From: a virus
DNA: 64,000 nt
Strand: one strand, 5' to 3'
Virus record (IMG/VR): IMGVR_UViG_3300032267_000592
Location: 21,667-85,666 of that record
A program made the position numbers and the translations under genes. This document shows, piece by piece, positions 1 to 8,474 of the stretch. Below the pieces are notes generated by a model that worked only from the letters and a program-made list of their open reading frames with translations, was not told the DNA's origin and did not search any database. Position 1 is the first letter of the stretch. Each line of letters begins with the position of its first letter.

Positions 1-531
1 AAACCATATTTTATTAATGAATTTTTAAATCAATCTAATGAAAATGACATAATCGTTTATGCGGATTCTTCCATTAGAATTGATAAAGATATAACTCCAT
101 TATTTGAAATACTGGAAGAAACTCAAGGTATATTGACATTTATATCATCTTTGGGGGATGAAAATTTCAATCCCGAAAAAACACATACAAAAAAAGATAT
201 ATTCGTAAAAATGGGGTGTGATAATGATTATTATTATAATGGAAAATATAACTGTCAATTTAATGGAGCATTCATAATAATAAAAAACAATAATTTTAGT
301 AAAAATTTTGTTAAAGAATGGCTTGAACTTTCGTGTGATGAGCAATTGTTAACAGATTTACCAAGTAATAATAAAAATTATTTAGAATTTAAAGATAATC
401 GACACGATCAATCTATATTATCATTACTTTCAAAGAAAAACGATTTATACCCTTACCCAGACCCAACACAATGGGGAAATGATTATAGGGGTAATTCTAA
501 AGTTATACAGTTTTTATCACATCTACGATGA
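1..531 (+). CDS. Putative glycosyltransferase, 5' end outside window
   Basis: The frame is open from base 1, so the N-terminus is missing. The visible part has a YADSSIRI segment that resembles the acceptor or metal region of sugar transferases. A C-terminal block, KEWLELSCDEQLLTD followed by HDQSILSLL, is a pattern I associate with a family of capsule or LPS-type glycosyltransferases. The stop overlaps the next start (ATGA), so it is translationally coupled to the fucosyltransferase-like gene. An internal TTG at 133 is not needed as a start. The family assignment is from memory of the motif and is moderate. Confidence 0.55.
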   Translation, partial: KPYFINEFLNQSNENDIIVYADSSIRIDKDITPLFEILEETQGILTFISSLGDENFNPEKTHTKKDIFVKMGCDNDYYYNGKYNCQFNGAFIIIKNNNFSKNFVKEWLELSCDEQLLTDLPSNNKNYLEFKDNRHDQSILSLLSKKNDLYPYPDPTQWGNDYRGNSKVIQFLSHLR

Positions 532-1364
532 ATATTGCATTTTTAGATTTTTGGGGATCTTTTGATCCAAATAATAATTTTTTTATTTATTTATTTAGAC
601 AAATTAAAGATAATGTTATTATAACAGATGCTTCTAATGCCGATGTGATCATATTTTCATGTTTTGGTGATTCAAATAAAAGATACAATCACTGTAAAAA
701 GGTTTTTTTTACTGGAGAAAATATAAGACCTGATTTTAATTATTGTAATTATTCTTTAACTTTTGATTTTGACGAATATGGTGGGAGAAATATAAGATTA
801 CCACTTTGGTTGTTATATATAGATTGGTTCAATGTCAAAGGTTATGGAGATCCAAAAACTTTAATACCCTTAAGTTTTATAAACAAATACATAAAGAAAG
901 AGAAAACAAAATTCTGCGCTTCGGTTTTCAGTAAGCCTATAAGTTTAAGATTTGACGCAATAAACAAAATACAATCTTACAAATCAGTTGATTGTTATGG
1001 CAAAATACATCAAAACCATTTACCCGATGGCGAAGATGTAAAACTTGATATTTTATCAAATTATAAATTTAGTATTTGTTTTGAAAATAGCGCATATCCG
1101 GGATATTTTACCGAAAAAATACTCCATGCTAAAATAGCTGGTAATATCCCATTATATTATTCGGATAAAAGTTTTTCACAAGATTTTAATGAAAATTGTT
1201 GTTTAAATTTAATAAATTATAAAAATTTAGATCATTTTTTAGATCATATTAAACAAATTGATAACGATGATCAAAAATATCTTAACATTTTAAACGAACC
1301 ATTGTTTAAAAATGAAATAAATTTAAATGATATAAAAGACAAAATACAAAATATACTATTTTGA
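528..1364 (+). CDS. GT10 (alpha-1,3-fucosyltransferase-like) glycosyltransferase
   Basis: This 278-residue protein carries the GT10 donor-binding signature around residues 180-205. A YKFSICFENS strand is followed by GYFTEKI and a later IPLYY, the standard order in bacterial and eukaryotic alpha-1,3-fucosyltransferases. Such enzymes move fucose, or a related sugar, from a GDP-sugar to an acceptor glycan. It is slightly short for the family but contains both halves. It overlaps the upstream gene by 4 nt and converges with the methyltransferase at 1356. The donor sugar is not proven by sequence. Confidence 0.85.
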   Translation: MNIAFLDFWGSFDPNNNFFIYLFRQIKDNVIITDASNADVIIFSCFGDSNKRYNHCKKVFFTGENIRPDFNYCNYSLTFDFDEYGGRNIRLPLWLLYIDWFNVKGYGDPKTLIPLSFINKYIKKEKTKFCASVFSKPISLRFDAINKIQSYKSVDCYGKIHQNHLPDGEDVKLDILSNYKFSICFENSAYPGYFTEKILHAKIAGNIPLYYSDKSFSQDFNENCCLNLINYKNLDHFLDHIKQIDNDDQKYLNILNEPLFKNEINLNDIKDKIQNILF

Positions 1365-1904
1365 TATTTTTATTACAAAAGATTGACATCCATCCATAGC
1401 TAATCCAATAAGTTTTTGATTATACTGTTCACAGAATCTACTAACTGCGGAAGTAACCCCATGACAACTGCCATAATCATGTCCCATTAATAAACCACCA
1501 TTTTTAATACGGTCTAATGATAAAATTAAATCAGTATAGACCACTTCTTCGGTGTGATCTCCATCAATATATATAGCATCGAAGTAATCATTATACCAAT
1601 TTTTTAAAAAATTAGCAGAATCCATTCTTATAAGGTGTATGTTTGGTTTATCCATTGCTTGTTTATATAAAGAAATATAAACAGATTCCATACTTTCGAC
1701 TATTAAATGGTTATTGCCATCTTTATCACCGGAACCATACTCACCCCGCCATATATCAACAAAAAACAAATTGTTAAATTTTGTTTTTTTAATAATTTCC
1801 TTTGAAAAATCACCCTTAAACACCCCAATTTCTAATATATTTGAATTTTCTGGAATTAAATTTAATAATTCGCTTCTTGTTTTATAATATTGAATGTCGC
1901 TCAT
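1356..1904 (-). CDS. Class I SAM-dependent methyltransferase (Methyltransf_24-like)
   Basis: Motif I is ILEIGVFKGDF near residues 24-34. An acidic post-I segment (FVDIW) and DAIYIDGDH near residue 112 follow, then GGLLMGHDY. This is the layout of the TylF/Methyltransf_24 type of small-molecule or sugar methyltransferase. It is the only minus-strand gene in the first 22 kb, with its own promoter back to back with that of the 1979 gene. The substrate is unknown; the neighbours suggest a sugar or glycan. Confidence 0.75.
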   Translation of the reverse strand: MSDIQYYKTRSELLNLIPENSNILEIGVFKGDFSKEIIKKTKFNNLFFVDIWRGEYGSGDKDGNNHLIVESMESVYISLYKQAMDKPNIHLIRMDSANFLKNWYNDYFDAIYIDGDHTEEVVYTDLILSLDRIKNGGLLMGHDYGSCHGVTSAVSRFCEQYNQKLIGLAMDGCQSFVIKISK

Positions 1905-1931
1905 ATTGTTTATTTAATATTTTTTTTAAAA

Positions 1932-1965
1932 TGTCAATTGATATGTTGTTTTTATATGGTATATA
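1932..1965. promoter_or_regulatory. Back-to-back sigma70-like promoters
   Basis: TGTCAATTGATA (1932-1943) holds two abutting -35 boxes. TTGACA on the minus strand serves the methyltransferase, with TAAATA about 15 nt on. TTGATA on the plus strand is followed after 16 nt by TATATA (1960-1965), 13 nt before the ATG at 1979. One bound regulator could control both directions. Confidence 0.5.
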
Positions 1966-1978
1966 TTATTAATATAAA

Positions 1979-2689
1979 ATGATACCTAAAAAAATATATC
2001 AAACTTGGGAAACCAAAGATATACCCGATAAAATACAACAAAAAATAAATGAGATGATGGAAGTAAATCCGGAGTATTCTCATGAATTATATGATGATTC
2101 GGATAGATTTTTCTTCATTAAAGAAAACTATGGAAAACAAGTAAGTGATGCTTATGAAAGTTTAAATTTAGGTGTAGCTAAAGCTGATTTGTGGAGGTAT
2201 GCAATTTTATATAAAAATGGAGGTATATATTTGGATTTAGATTCTCAAATATATTCAAATTTAAATTCTCTTATAGATGAAAATGATAAAGCTATCATTT
2301 CGAGAGAAGGAAATCCTAATACTTTTGTACAATGGTGTTTGATGTTTGATAAAAATCATCCAATTTTAGAAAATACTCTTAAAAGATGTATATATAATAT
2401 TTTAAATAAAACTACCGAAAATATATTTAGATTAACTGGTCCAGCTTTATTTTCAGATTCAATTAGAGAGGTATTAGCCCCATTAAACTTAGATATTTAT
2501 AATACAAGTGATTTAATTATTAATGAAAAGATGAATAATGAAAATTTCTCTAAATTTAAAACTAAATTTTATTCGGTAGATTATAAAAATTATTGTAACT
2601 TTAAACATGAATATAATGAAGAATTGTACAAATTTAAACCACATTGGAAAATAGAACAACAGAATACAAGTGTTTTTAAAATAATATGA
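1979..2689 (+). CDS. GT32-like (OCH1/DXD) glycosyltransferase
   Basis: The protein opens with IPKKIYQTWETKDIP, the usual start of Gly_transf_sug/OCH1-like enzymes. It continues with ADLWRYAILYKNGGIYLDLD at about residues 68-88, which contains the DXD metal and nucleotide-sugar motif. Length (236 residues) is typical for the compact bacterial form. Donor and acceptor are unknown. The stop overlaps the ATG of the next gene by 4 nt, so it belongs to the same operon. Confidence 0.88.
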   Translation: MIPKKIYQTWETKDIPDKIQQKINEMMEVNPEYSHELYDDSDRFFFIKENYGKQVSDAYESLNLGVAKADLWRYAILYKNGGIYLDLDSQIYSNLNSLIDENDKAIISREGNPNTFVQWCLMFDKNHPILENTLKRCIYNILNKTTENIFRLTGPALFSDSIREVLAPLNLDIYNTSDLIINEKMNNENFSKFKTKFYSVDYKNYCNFKHEYNEELYKFKPHWKIEQQNTSVFKII

Positions 2690-3639
2690 AAATAGCATAT
2701 CATGACAACATCTTATCATTAAGAGGAACTACAGTTGCATTATATGATTATGCATATTATTGTAAAAAATTTCTAAACATAGAAGGTGTTATTTTATATA
2801 ATAAAACATACAATGAAAATAATATCGACGTATATAATAAATTTAAAAATAATGGATTTAATTTATTTTCATATGAAAATAAATCTGAAATAGATAAAAT
2901 TTTAGAATCTGAAAAATGTGATTCTTTATTTGCTATAAAAGCTGGATCATATGATGGTGTAATATCTAAAAATTATAAAAATTTAATTATGGGAGTCGGG
3001 ATATGCAATCATCATCATATACACGGAGATAAATTTGCAGTATGCTCAGAGTGGCTTTCTAAAATGTCTAACAATCAAATACCATGCGTTCCCCATATGA
3101 TATCTTTACCAGAAAATAACGAAGATCTTAGAAGTGAATTAAACATACCAAAAGATGATTTTGTTTATGGTAGAAATGGTGGTAGAGATACTTTTGATAT
3201 ATCTTTTGTAAAAGAAGAAATAATAGATCTTATTAATAAAAATAAAAATGTATGGTTTTTATTTCAAAATACAGATGTATTTTATAATCACGAAAGAATA
3301 ATATATCTAAACCCATCAGCTGATTTAGAATATAAAGTTAAATTTATTAACACTTGTGATGCTATGTTACATGCTAGATATACCGGAGAGTCTTTTGGTA
3401 TTTCATGTGGAGAATTTTCAAGTAAAAATAAACCAGTTATAACTTTTATGCATTCTCCGGAACAAAGTCACGTAGAAATATTAAAAGATAAAGGAATTTA
3501 CTATTCAAATAAAGAAAATATAAGAGATATATTTAATAATTTAGATAAAAATTTTATTAATTCAAAAAATTGGAATGCTTATGAGGATTATACCCCAGAT
3601 AAAGTAATATCTCGCTTTGAAAACTTTTACTTAAAATGA
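2686..3639 (+). CDS. GT-B fold glycosyltransferase (GT4-like)
   Basis: In this 317-residue protein the second half looks like the donor domain of GT4-type enzymes: FVYGRNGGRDTFD, then a strand with FLFQNTDVF. INTCDAMLHARYTGESFGISCGEF then places the conserved glutamate in the E-S-F-G context. The N-terminal half lacks an obvious signature. ATGA coupling to the flanking genes places it in the glycan operon. Donor and acceptor are unknown. Confidence 0.68.
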   Translation: MKIAYHDNILSLRGTTVALYDYAYYCKKFLNIEGVILYNKTYNENNIDVYNKFKNNGFNLFSYENKSEIDKILESEKCDSLFAIKAGSYDGVISKNYKNLIMGVGICNHHHIHGDKFAVCSEWLSKMSNNQIPCVPHMISLPENNEDLRSELNIPKDDFVYGRNGGRDTFDISFVKEEIIDLINKNKNVWFLFQNTDVFYNHERIIYLNPSADLEYKVKFINTCDAMLHARYTGESFGISCGEFSSKNKPVITFMHSPEQSHVEILKDKGIYYSNKENIRDIFNNLDKNFINSKNWNAYEDYTPDKVISRFENFYLK

Positions 3640-4313
3640 AAATAGCAGTTTGTTTATCTGGACAACCAAGACATTTAGATTTAGGTATAAAAAATATATT
3701 AGATGTATTTTCACAATATAATGTAGATTATTTTGTTCATACGTGGTGGGATGACAATTTTAAAAACCAAAAAAGTAATATTAATGGCGGTAGAAGTTTT
3801 GTTTGGAAGGAAAATTCTTTAGAAAAAATAATGAATAAACTATCTCCTAAATTATTATATCATGAAGTTCCAAAAATATTTGAAACGTATGGTGGCGTTA
3901 ATTACGAAACATTAACACCAAATTCGGTGCATAGTATGTTTTATTCTATAAAAATAGCAAACGAATTAAAAAAAACACATGAAAAATTTAACAATTTTGT
4001 TTATGATATTGTTATTAGATGTAGATTTGATATTGAATTTCATTCTTTTAATTTAAATTTAAAAGAATTAGATTATAGTAAAATATATACATATCACACC
4101 GGAATAGAACAATTACCAAACGATCAATTTGCAATATCTAATTCTAGTAATATGGATTATTATTCTCAGTTATATGATAATTTAAAATGTTATTATGACG
4201 AAGGATTTACTGGATTTATAGGGGAAAGATTATTAAATTATCATTTAAGAAAAAAAAATTTAACTAAGTTTACAAACGATAACGAGCTAATAAATAATAT
4301 TATAAAAATATGA
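3636..4313 (+). CDS. 'SGQPR' family putative glycosyltransferase, copy 1
   Basis: It begins MKIAVCLSGQPRHL, has VDYFVHTWWDD around residue 36, and has VIRCRFDIEF near residue 125, with an R-x-D that may serve as a DXD-like site. Two further proteins in this window share these three landmarks (4874 and 8475), so this is a local paralogous family. I associate it with glycan clusters of phages and bacteria but cannot name a tested activity. It overlaps both neighbours by 4 nt. Confidence 0.6.
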   Translation: MKIAVCLSGQPRHLDLGIKNILDVFSQYNVDYFVHTWWDDNFKNQKSNINGGRSFVWKENSLEKIMNKLSPKLLYHEVPKIFETYGGVNYETLTPNSVHSMFYSIKIANELKKTHEKFNNFVYDIVIRCRFDIEFHSFNLNLKELDYSKIYTYHTGIEQLPNDQFAISNSSNMDYYSQLYDNLKCYYDEGFTGFIGERLLNYHLRKKNLTKFTNDNELINNIIKI

Positions 4314-4870
4314 ATATGATAGATTATAAAACATTAATACCAAAAGAAGAAATTGTAATAGTTCAAATAGGATCACATGATGGAATTGTAGGAGAAGAAT
4401 ATGGACTACAAGAAATATTAGATAATCATTCAAATTTTAAATTATTTTTAATTGAACCTATTCCTCAATTTTTTAATAATCTTACTAATGTATATGGTAA
4501 ATATGGTGAAAAAATTACATATTGCAATTTTGCAATAACAGATATTAACGGTAAAACCAGAATGGTCGAACAGGGGGGAATGTCAAGAATAGATCATAAT
4601 TATGGAAGTTTAGAAGTTAATTCTTTAGATTGGGATACTTTTTTAAATTTATATAACATAAAAAATATCGATTTACTATTAATCGACTGTGAAGGATATG
4701 AATTTAATATATTACAACAGATTAATTATGATAAATGCAGACCAAAAGTAATACGTTATGAGTATATGCATATTGGTGATAAAGAAGGATGTGATAATTT
4801 TATCACGTCCAAAAACTATAATATAGATTATTGTATACACGATCATACGTATAATAAAATAGCATATTAG
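4310..4870 (+). CDS. FkbM-family SAM-dependent methyltransferase
   Basis: IVQIGSHDG (about residues 18-26) is motif I. FLIEPIPQFF is the acidic second motif. LDWDTFLNLYNIKNIDLLLIDCEGYE is the diagnostic FkbM block. FkbM-type proteins O-methylate sugars and polyketides, and here the likely substrate is a sugar of the glycan built by the surrounding transferases. At 186 residues it is a compact member. It is coupled to the preceding gene by ATGA. Confidence 0.88.
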   Translation: MNMIDYKTLIPKEEIVIVQIGSHDGIVGEEYGLQEILDNHSNFKLFLIEPIPQFFNNLTNVYGKYGEKITYCNFAITDINGKTRMVEQGGMSRIDHNYGSLEVNSLDWDTFLNLYNIKNIDLLLIDCEGYEFNILQQINYDKCRPKVIRYEYMHIGDKEGCDNFITSKNYNIDYCIHDHTYNKIAY

Positions 4871-4873
4871 TTC

Positions 4874-5596
4874 ATGAAAGTTGCTCTTTGTTTTTATGGT
4901 CAACCTAGATTTATAAATAACTTAAATTCTTATAAATCATATAAAGAATATATATACGGGCAAAGCGACGTAGACGTATTTTCACATTATTGGTTCGATC
5001 AAAATGATAATAAGTTTTCAACTTCCGATTGGAGCAGCATTCACGAAAATTATGTATATGAAGATACTGAAAATTTAATTAAATCTTTATATAACCCAGT
5101 AAAGTATATCGCAGACTCAAGAAATTTTTTAAAATACGAAGATGTAAAAGATATAGTTAAAAATTTAAATTATTTTAGTGTAAATAATTTTTATAATTTA
5201 CAATCTCATTTATATTCTTACGAACAAAATTTTAAATTATTATCACAACACATAGAAAATACTAAACAAAAATATGATTTTGTAATAATAAGTAGATATG
5301 ATTTAAAAATAACAGACTTTCCAAATCTTAATACATTATCTAAAAATAAAGTATATGTAAATGGGTTTGGTGGAAATAATTTCACCGACGCTATTCTTAT
5401 TTTAGATCCCATTTTTATAAACAGTTTTAATGCATATTCTAAATTTAGAGAGATATCTAATATAACTCCAATTTTTACGTCTGAAGAATACAAAAAACAA
5501 TGTTTTTTATTAACTAATTCTATTGAGGATTTTTCTTTTATAAAATTAAGAGGAGGATTACTACGAAATCAAACTGATACCGTTGGACAATTTTAA
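4874..5596 (+). CDS. 'SGQPR' family putative glycosyltransferase, copy 2
   Basis: The start MKVALCFYGQPRF, the VDVFSHYWFD segment and YDFVIISRYDLKI align by eye with the proteins at 3636 and 8475. The R-x-D near residue 140 is kept. The 240 residues contain no signal peptide or membrane segment, so it should be cytosolic. The enzymatic role is inferred only from its family pattern and cluster. It lies 3 nt after the FkbM gene. Confidence 0.58.
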   Translation: MKVALCFYGQPRFINNLNSYKSYKEYIYGQSDVDVFSHYWFDQNDNKFSTSDWSSIHENYVYEDTENLIKSLYNPVKYIADSRNFLKYEDVKDIVKNLNYFSVNNFYNLQSHLYSYEQNFKLLSQHIENTKQKYDFVIISRYDLKITDFPNLNTLSKNKVYVNGFGGNNFTDAILILDPIFINSFNAYSKFREISNITPIFTSEEYKKQCFLLTNSIEDFSFIKLRGGLLRNQTDTVGQF

Positions 5597-5599
5597 AAT

Positions 5600-6670
5600 A
5601 TGAGTTTATTCAGTTTAAATAAAATACCAGTATTGTTATCAAGCACATTTGATTGTAAAGATAACGATATATACTACGATTTTGATTTAGATATAGATGA
5701 AAATACGGGTGTTATCTTCCAAAAAAATATACCACCACAAAATATTTTGTATAAAAATGCTAGAAATTCAGGAATGGGTAAAGTTTGGGATGAACATTAT
5801 AATTGTTTTTATAATTTTATTATAAAAAATATAAATTTAAAAAATAAAAACATATGCGAAATAGGTTCGGGGAATGGAGTTTTAGCAAAAAAAATATCTA
5901 ATCATTATAAAATAACTTGTTATGAACCATCTCCATGTTTTGAATTTAATAATAATTTAATTTTAAAAAAACAATTTTTTAATAAAAATATTACAGAAAA
6001 GTATGATATTATAATTTCTTCTCATACATTAGAACATATGGAAAATGTAAATCAATTTTTAATAGATATACATAACAATTTAAATGAAAATGGTTTTATT
6101 ATTATGTCATTTCCTAATTTTGAAATTGGGTTAATTAAAAATTTTATAAACATTTTTAATACGGAACATATTTCTTATTTTACACCAGATTCAGCTAAGA
6201 GAATTTTTAATAAAAATTATTATCAAAATTGCATTCTTGAAGAATATAAAGATCATAGTTTATTCATAATAGGCCAAAAAAATAATAAAAATAATTTTGA
6301 AATTAATGAAATTGATATTAAAAAAATTAAAAATTTAATTCAAAATTATGAATTTAATATTTTTAATAAAGTTAATAAAGCAATTCAAATTATTAATCAA
6401 AGAGATAAAAATTTGCCATTATATATTTTTGGATGTCACGCCATGACATCTATATTTCTACATATATCAAAAATTAATCATTCGACATTTAATTGTATAT
6501 TGGATAATGATCCATTAAAAACTAATTCTAGATTATACGGAACCGATTTAAAATGCAAATTACCTAAAGATGTACCTATTGGATATGTTTTATTGAATGG
6601 TGCAGCATATCACGATGAAATTAAAAATAAACTAATTAACGATGGATTTAAAATTTTAGAATGGATTTAA
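5600..6670 (+). CDS. C-methyltransferase-like SAM enzyme with C-terminal helper domain
   Basis: Residues 1-60 resemble the N-terminal region of sugar C-methyltransferases but without their usual zinc cysteine pairs. ICEIGSGNGVLAKKI (about 91-105) is SAM motif I, and IIISSHTLEHM with NGFIIMSFPN are later motifs. LYIFGCHAMTSIFLH and CILDNDPLK fit the C-terminal domain of the sugar C-methyltransferase family. These enzymes act on NDP-sugars. The degenerate zinc site is the odd feature. Confidence 0.72.
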   Translation: MSLFSLNKIPVLLSSTFDCKDNDIYYDFDLDIDENTGVIFQKNIPPQNILYKNARNSGMGKVWDEHYNCFYNFIIKNINLKNKNICEIGSGNGVLAKKISNHYKITCYEPSPCFEFNNNLILKKQFFNKNITEKYDIIISSHTLEHMENVNQFLIDIHNNLNENGFIIMSFPNFEIGLIKNFINIFNTEHISYFTPDSAKRIFNKNYYQNCILEEYKDHSLFIIGQKNNKNNFEINEIDIKKIKNLIQNYEFNIFNKVNKAIQIINQRDKNLPLYIFGCHAMTSIFLHISKINHSTFNCILDNDPLKTNSRLYGTDLKCKLPKDVPIGYVLLNGAAYHDEIKNKLINDGFKILEWI

Positions 6671-6674
6671 AACA

Positions 6675-8039
6675 ATGGTAAAATTAATAGCATTTGATTT
6701 AGATGGAGTATTAGTTGAAGCTAAACATATACATTTTGAAGCTTTAAATATAGCTTTATCTGAAGTTGGAAACGAGTACGTTATAACAGAACAAGAACAT
6801 TTAGGATTGTTTGATGGACTTAAAACTAATCAAAAATTAAATATATTATCAAGTAATAAAAAACTACCAAGAGAAAAACATACTCAAATATGGAATAGAA
6901 AACAACAAATAACTTTAGAAAAAATTTTAAATTTAAAAATAAATGAAGAATTAGTTTATTTGTTTAAAAAATTAAAAGAAAAAAATTTTTTAATAGCTTG
7001 CTGTTCAAATTCAATTAGAAAATCTGTTTTTGTAATGCTTTCAAAAATAGGAATAATTGAGTATTTTGATTTGATATTATCAAATGAAGATGTTAAAAAT
7101 TCCAAACCACATCCAGAAATATATTGGAGAGCAATGTCGGAATTATCAGTTTTACCGGAAGAGACATTAATAGTTGAAGATTCACCTCACGGTCTTTTAT
7201 CTGCTTATAGATCAAAAGCTAATATATTAAGAATTAAAAATCCAAAAGATCTAACATTTGACAAAATAATTAAAATGACTTATAATAATGAAAATTTAAA
7301 TATGAATATAAAATGGCAAGATGATAAATTAAATGTATTAATACCTATGGCTGGAGCTGGTAGTAGGTTTGAAAAAGCAGGATATACATTCCCCAAACCT
7401 TTAATTGAAGTTAGAGGTAAACCTATGATTCAAGTTGTAACGGATTGTTTGAGTATCGATGCTAATTATATATACATAGTACAAAAATCTCATAGAGAAA
7501 AATATAATTTAGATGCATTACTTAATTTAATAACTCCAAATTGTAAAATTGTAGAAGTTAATGAATTAACGGAGGGAGCAGCATGTACTACACTTTTAGC
7601 GAAAGAATTTATAAATAATGATCAACCTCTTATCATTGCTAATTCCGATCAATATTTAGATTGGAATTCTAGCGAATTTATGTATAAAATGCAAGAACAA
7701 GATGTTGACGCGGGAATTCTTACATTTGAATCTACGCATCCTAAATGGTCTTACGCAAAAGTGAATGAAAATGGATACGTAACAGAAGTAGCAGAAAAAA
7801 ATCCAATTTCTAATATAGCTACAGTAGGTGTTTATTATTGGAAATGTGGAGAAGATTATGTTAAGTATGCAGAAAAAATGATAAATGAAAATATAAGAGT
7901 TAATAATGAATTTTATGTCTGTCCGGTATTCAATCAAGCAATACAAGATAATAAAAAAATTAAAACATTTAATATAGAAAAAATGTGGGGGATTGGTACA
8001 CCAGAAGATCTTGATTATTTTTTAAAAAATCATAAATGA
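6675..8039 (+). CDS. Fusion of HAD phosphatase and sugar nucleotidyltransferase
   Basis: Residues 1-205 are a HAD-superfamily phosphatase: FDLDGVL at 7-13 (nucleophile Asp), CCSNS, KPHPEIY and VEDSPHG. Residues 215-454 are a nucleotidyltransferase: MAGAGSRFEKAG then FPKPLIEV, with NSDQYLDW as the metal-binding acidic site and a GIGTPEDL close. The pair could dephosphorylate and activate sugar phosphates to supply NDP-sugar to the cluster. Both active sites look intact. The exact sugar is unknown. Confidence 0.82.
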   Translation: MVKLIAFDLDGVLVEAKHIHFEALNIALSEVGNEYVITEQEHLGLFDGLKTNQKLNILSSNKKLPREKHTQIWNRKQQITLEKILNLKINEELVYLFKKLKEKNFLIACCSNSIRKSVFVMLSKIGIIEYFDLILSNEDVKNSKPHPEIYWRAMSELSVLPEETLIVEDSPHGLLSAYRSKANILRIKNPKDLTFDKIIKMTYNNENLNMNIKWQDDKLNVLIPMAGAGSRFEKAGYTFPKPLIEVRGKPMIQVVTDCLSIDANYIYIVQKSHREKYNLDALLNLITPNCKIVEVNELTEGAACTTLLAKEFINNDQPLIIANSDQYLDWNSSEFMYKMQEQDVDAGILTFESTHPKWSYAKVNENGYVTEVAEKNPISNIATVGVYYWKCGEDYVKYAEKMINENIRVNNEFYVCPVFNQAIQDNKKIKTFNIEKMWGIGTPEDLDYFLKNHK

Positions 8040-8452
8040 TTATTATTTCTCATAGAGGAAACACTAAAGGATCAGATATTTCTATCGAAAACAATCCCAA
8101 TCACATTAAAAATTTAATATATTCTAATATTTATACTGAAGTTGATGTTTGGTTTATTGATGAAAAATTTTATTTGGGACATGACGCCCCACAATACGAG
8201 ATCGATTTAAATTTTTTAAAAAATAATTTACTTTGGTGTCATGCAAAAAATTTAAACGCACTTAAACAACTACTAGAACAAAGAATTGTTTGTTTTTGGC
8301 ATCAGAACGATGATTTTACTTTAACTTCTAATAATTACATTTGGACTTATCCAGATAAACCCATCAACTACTCATCAATTATAGTAGACACTACTCCAAG
8401 CTGGCGTAATAAAAATTACAATTGTTATGGTGTGTGTGTTGATTATTTGTAA
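8036..8452 (+). CDS. Small GDPD-like (PI-PLC fold) protein
   Basis: ISHRGNTKGS at the start, then EVDVWF and FYLGHDAPQYEI match the first third of glycerophosphodiester phosphodiesterases (HRG, E-D, GHD). At 138 residues it is much shorter than a full TIM barrel. It is either a minimal phage version or a truncated enzyme. The ATG overlaps the previous stop. In this cluster it might process a phospho-sugar linkage, but that is inference. Confidence 0.65.
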   Translation: MIIISHRGNTKGSDISIENNPNHIKNLIYSNIYTEVDVWFIDEKFYLGHDAPQYEIDLNFLKNNLLWCHAKNLNALKQLLEQRIVCFWHQNDDFTLTSNNYIWTYPDKPINYSSIIVDTTPSWRNKNYNCYGVCVDYL

Positions 8453-8474
8453 AATTATATCATAATCGTAAAAC

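Noticed and set aside
133-135. TTG start at 133 for the first gene
   Set aside because: The same frame stays open to base 1 with plausible protein sequence (ADSSIRIDKD), so the gene starts outside the window.
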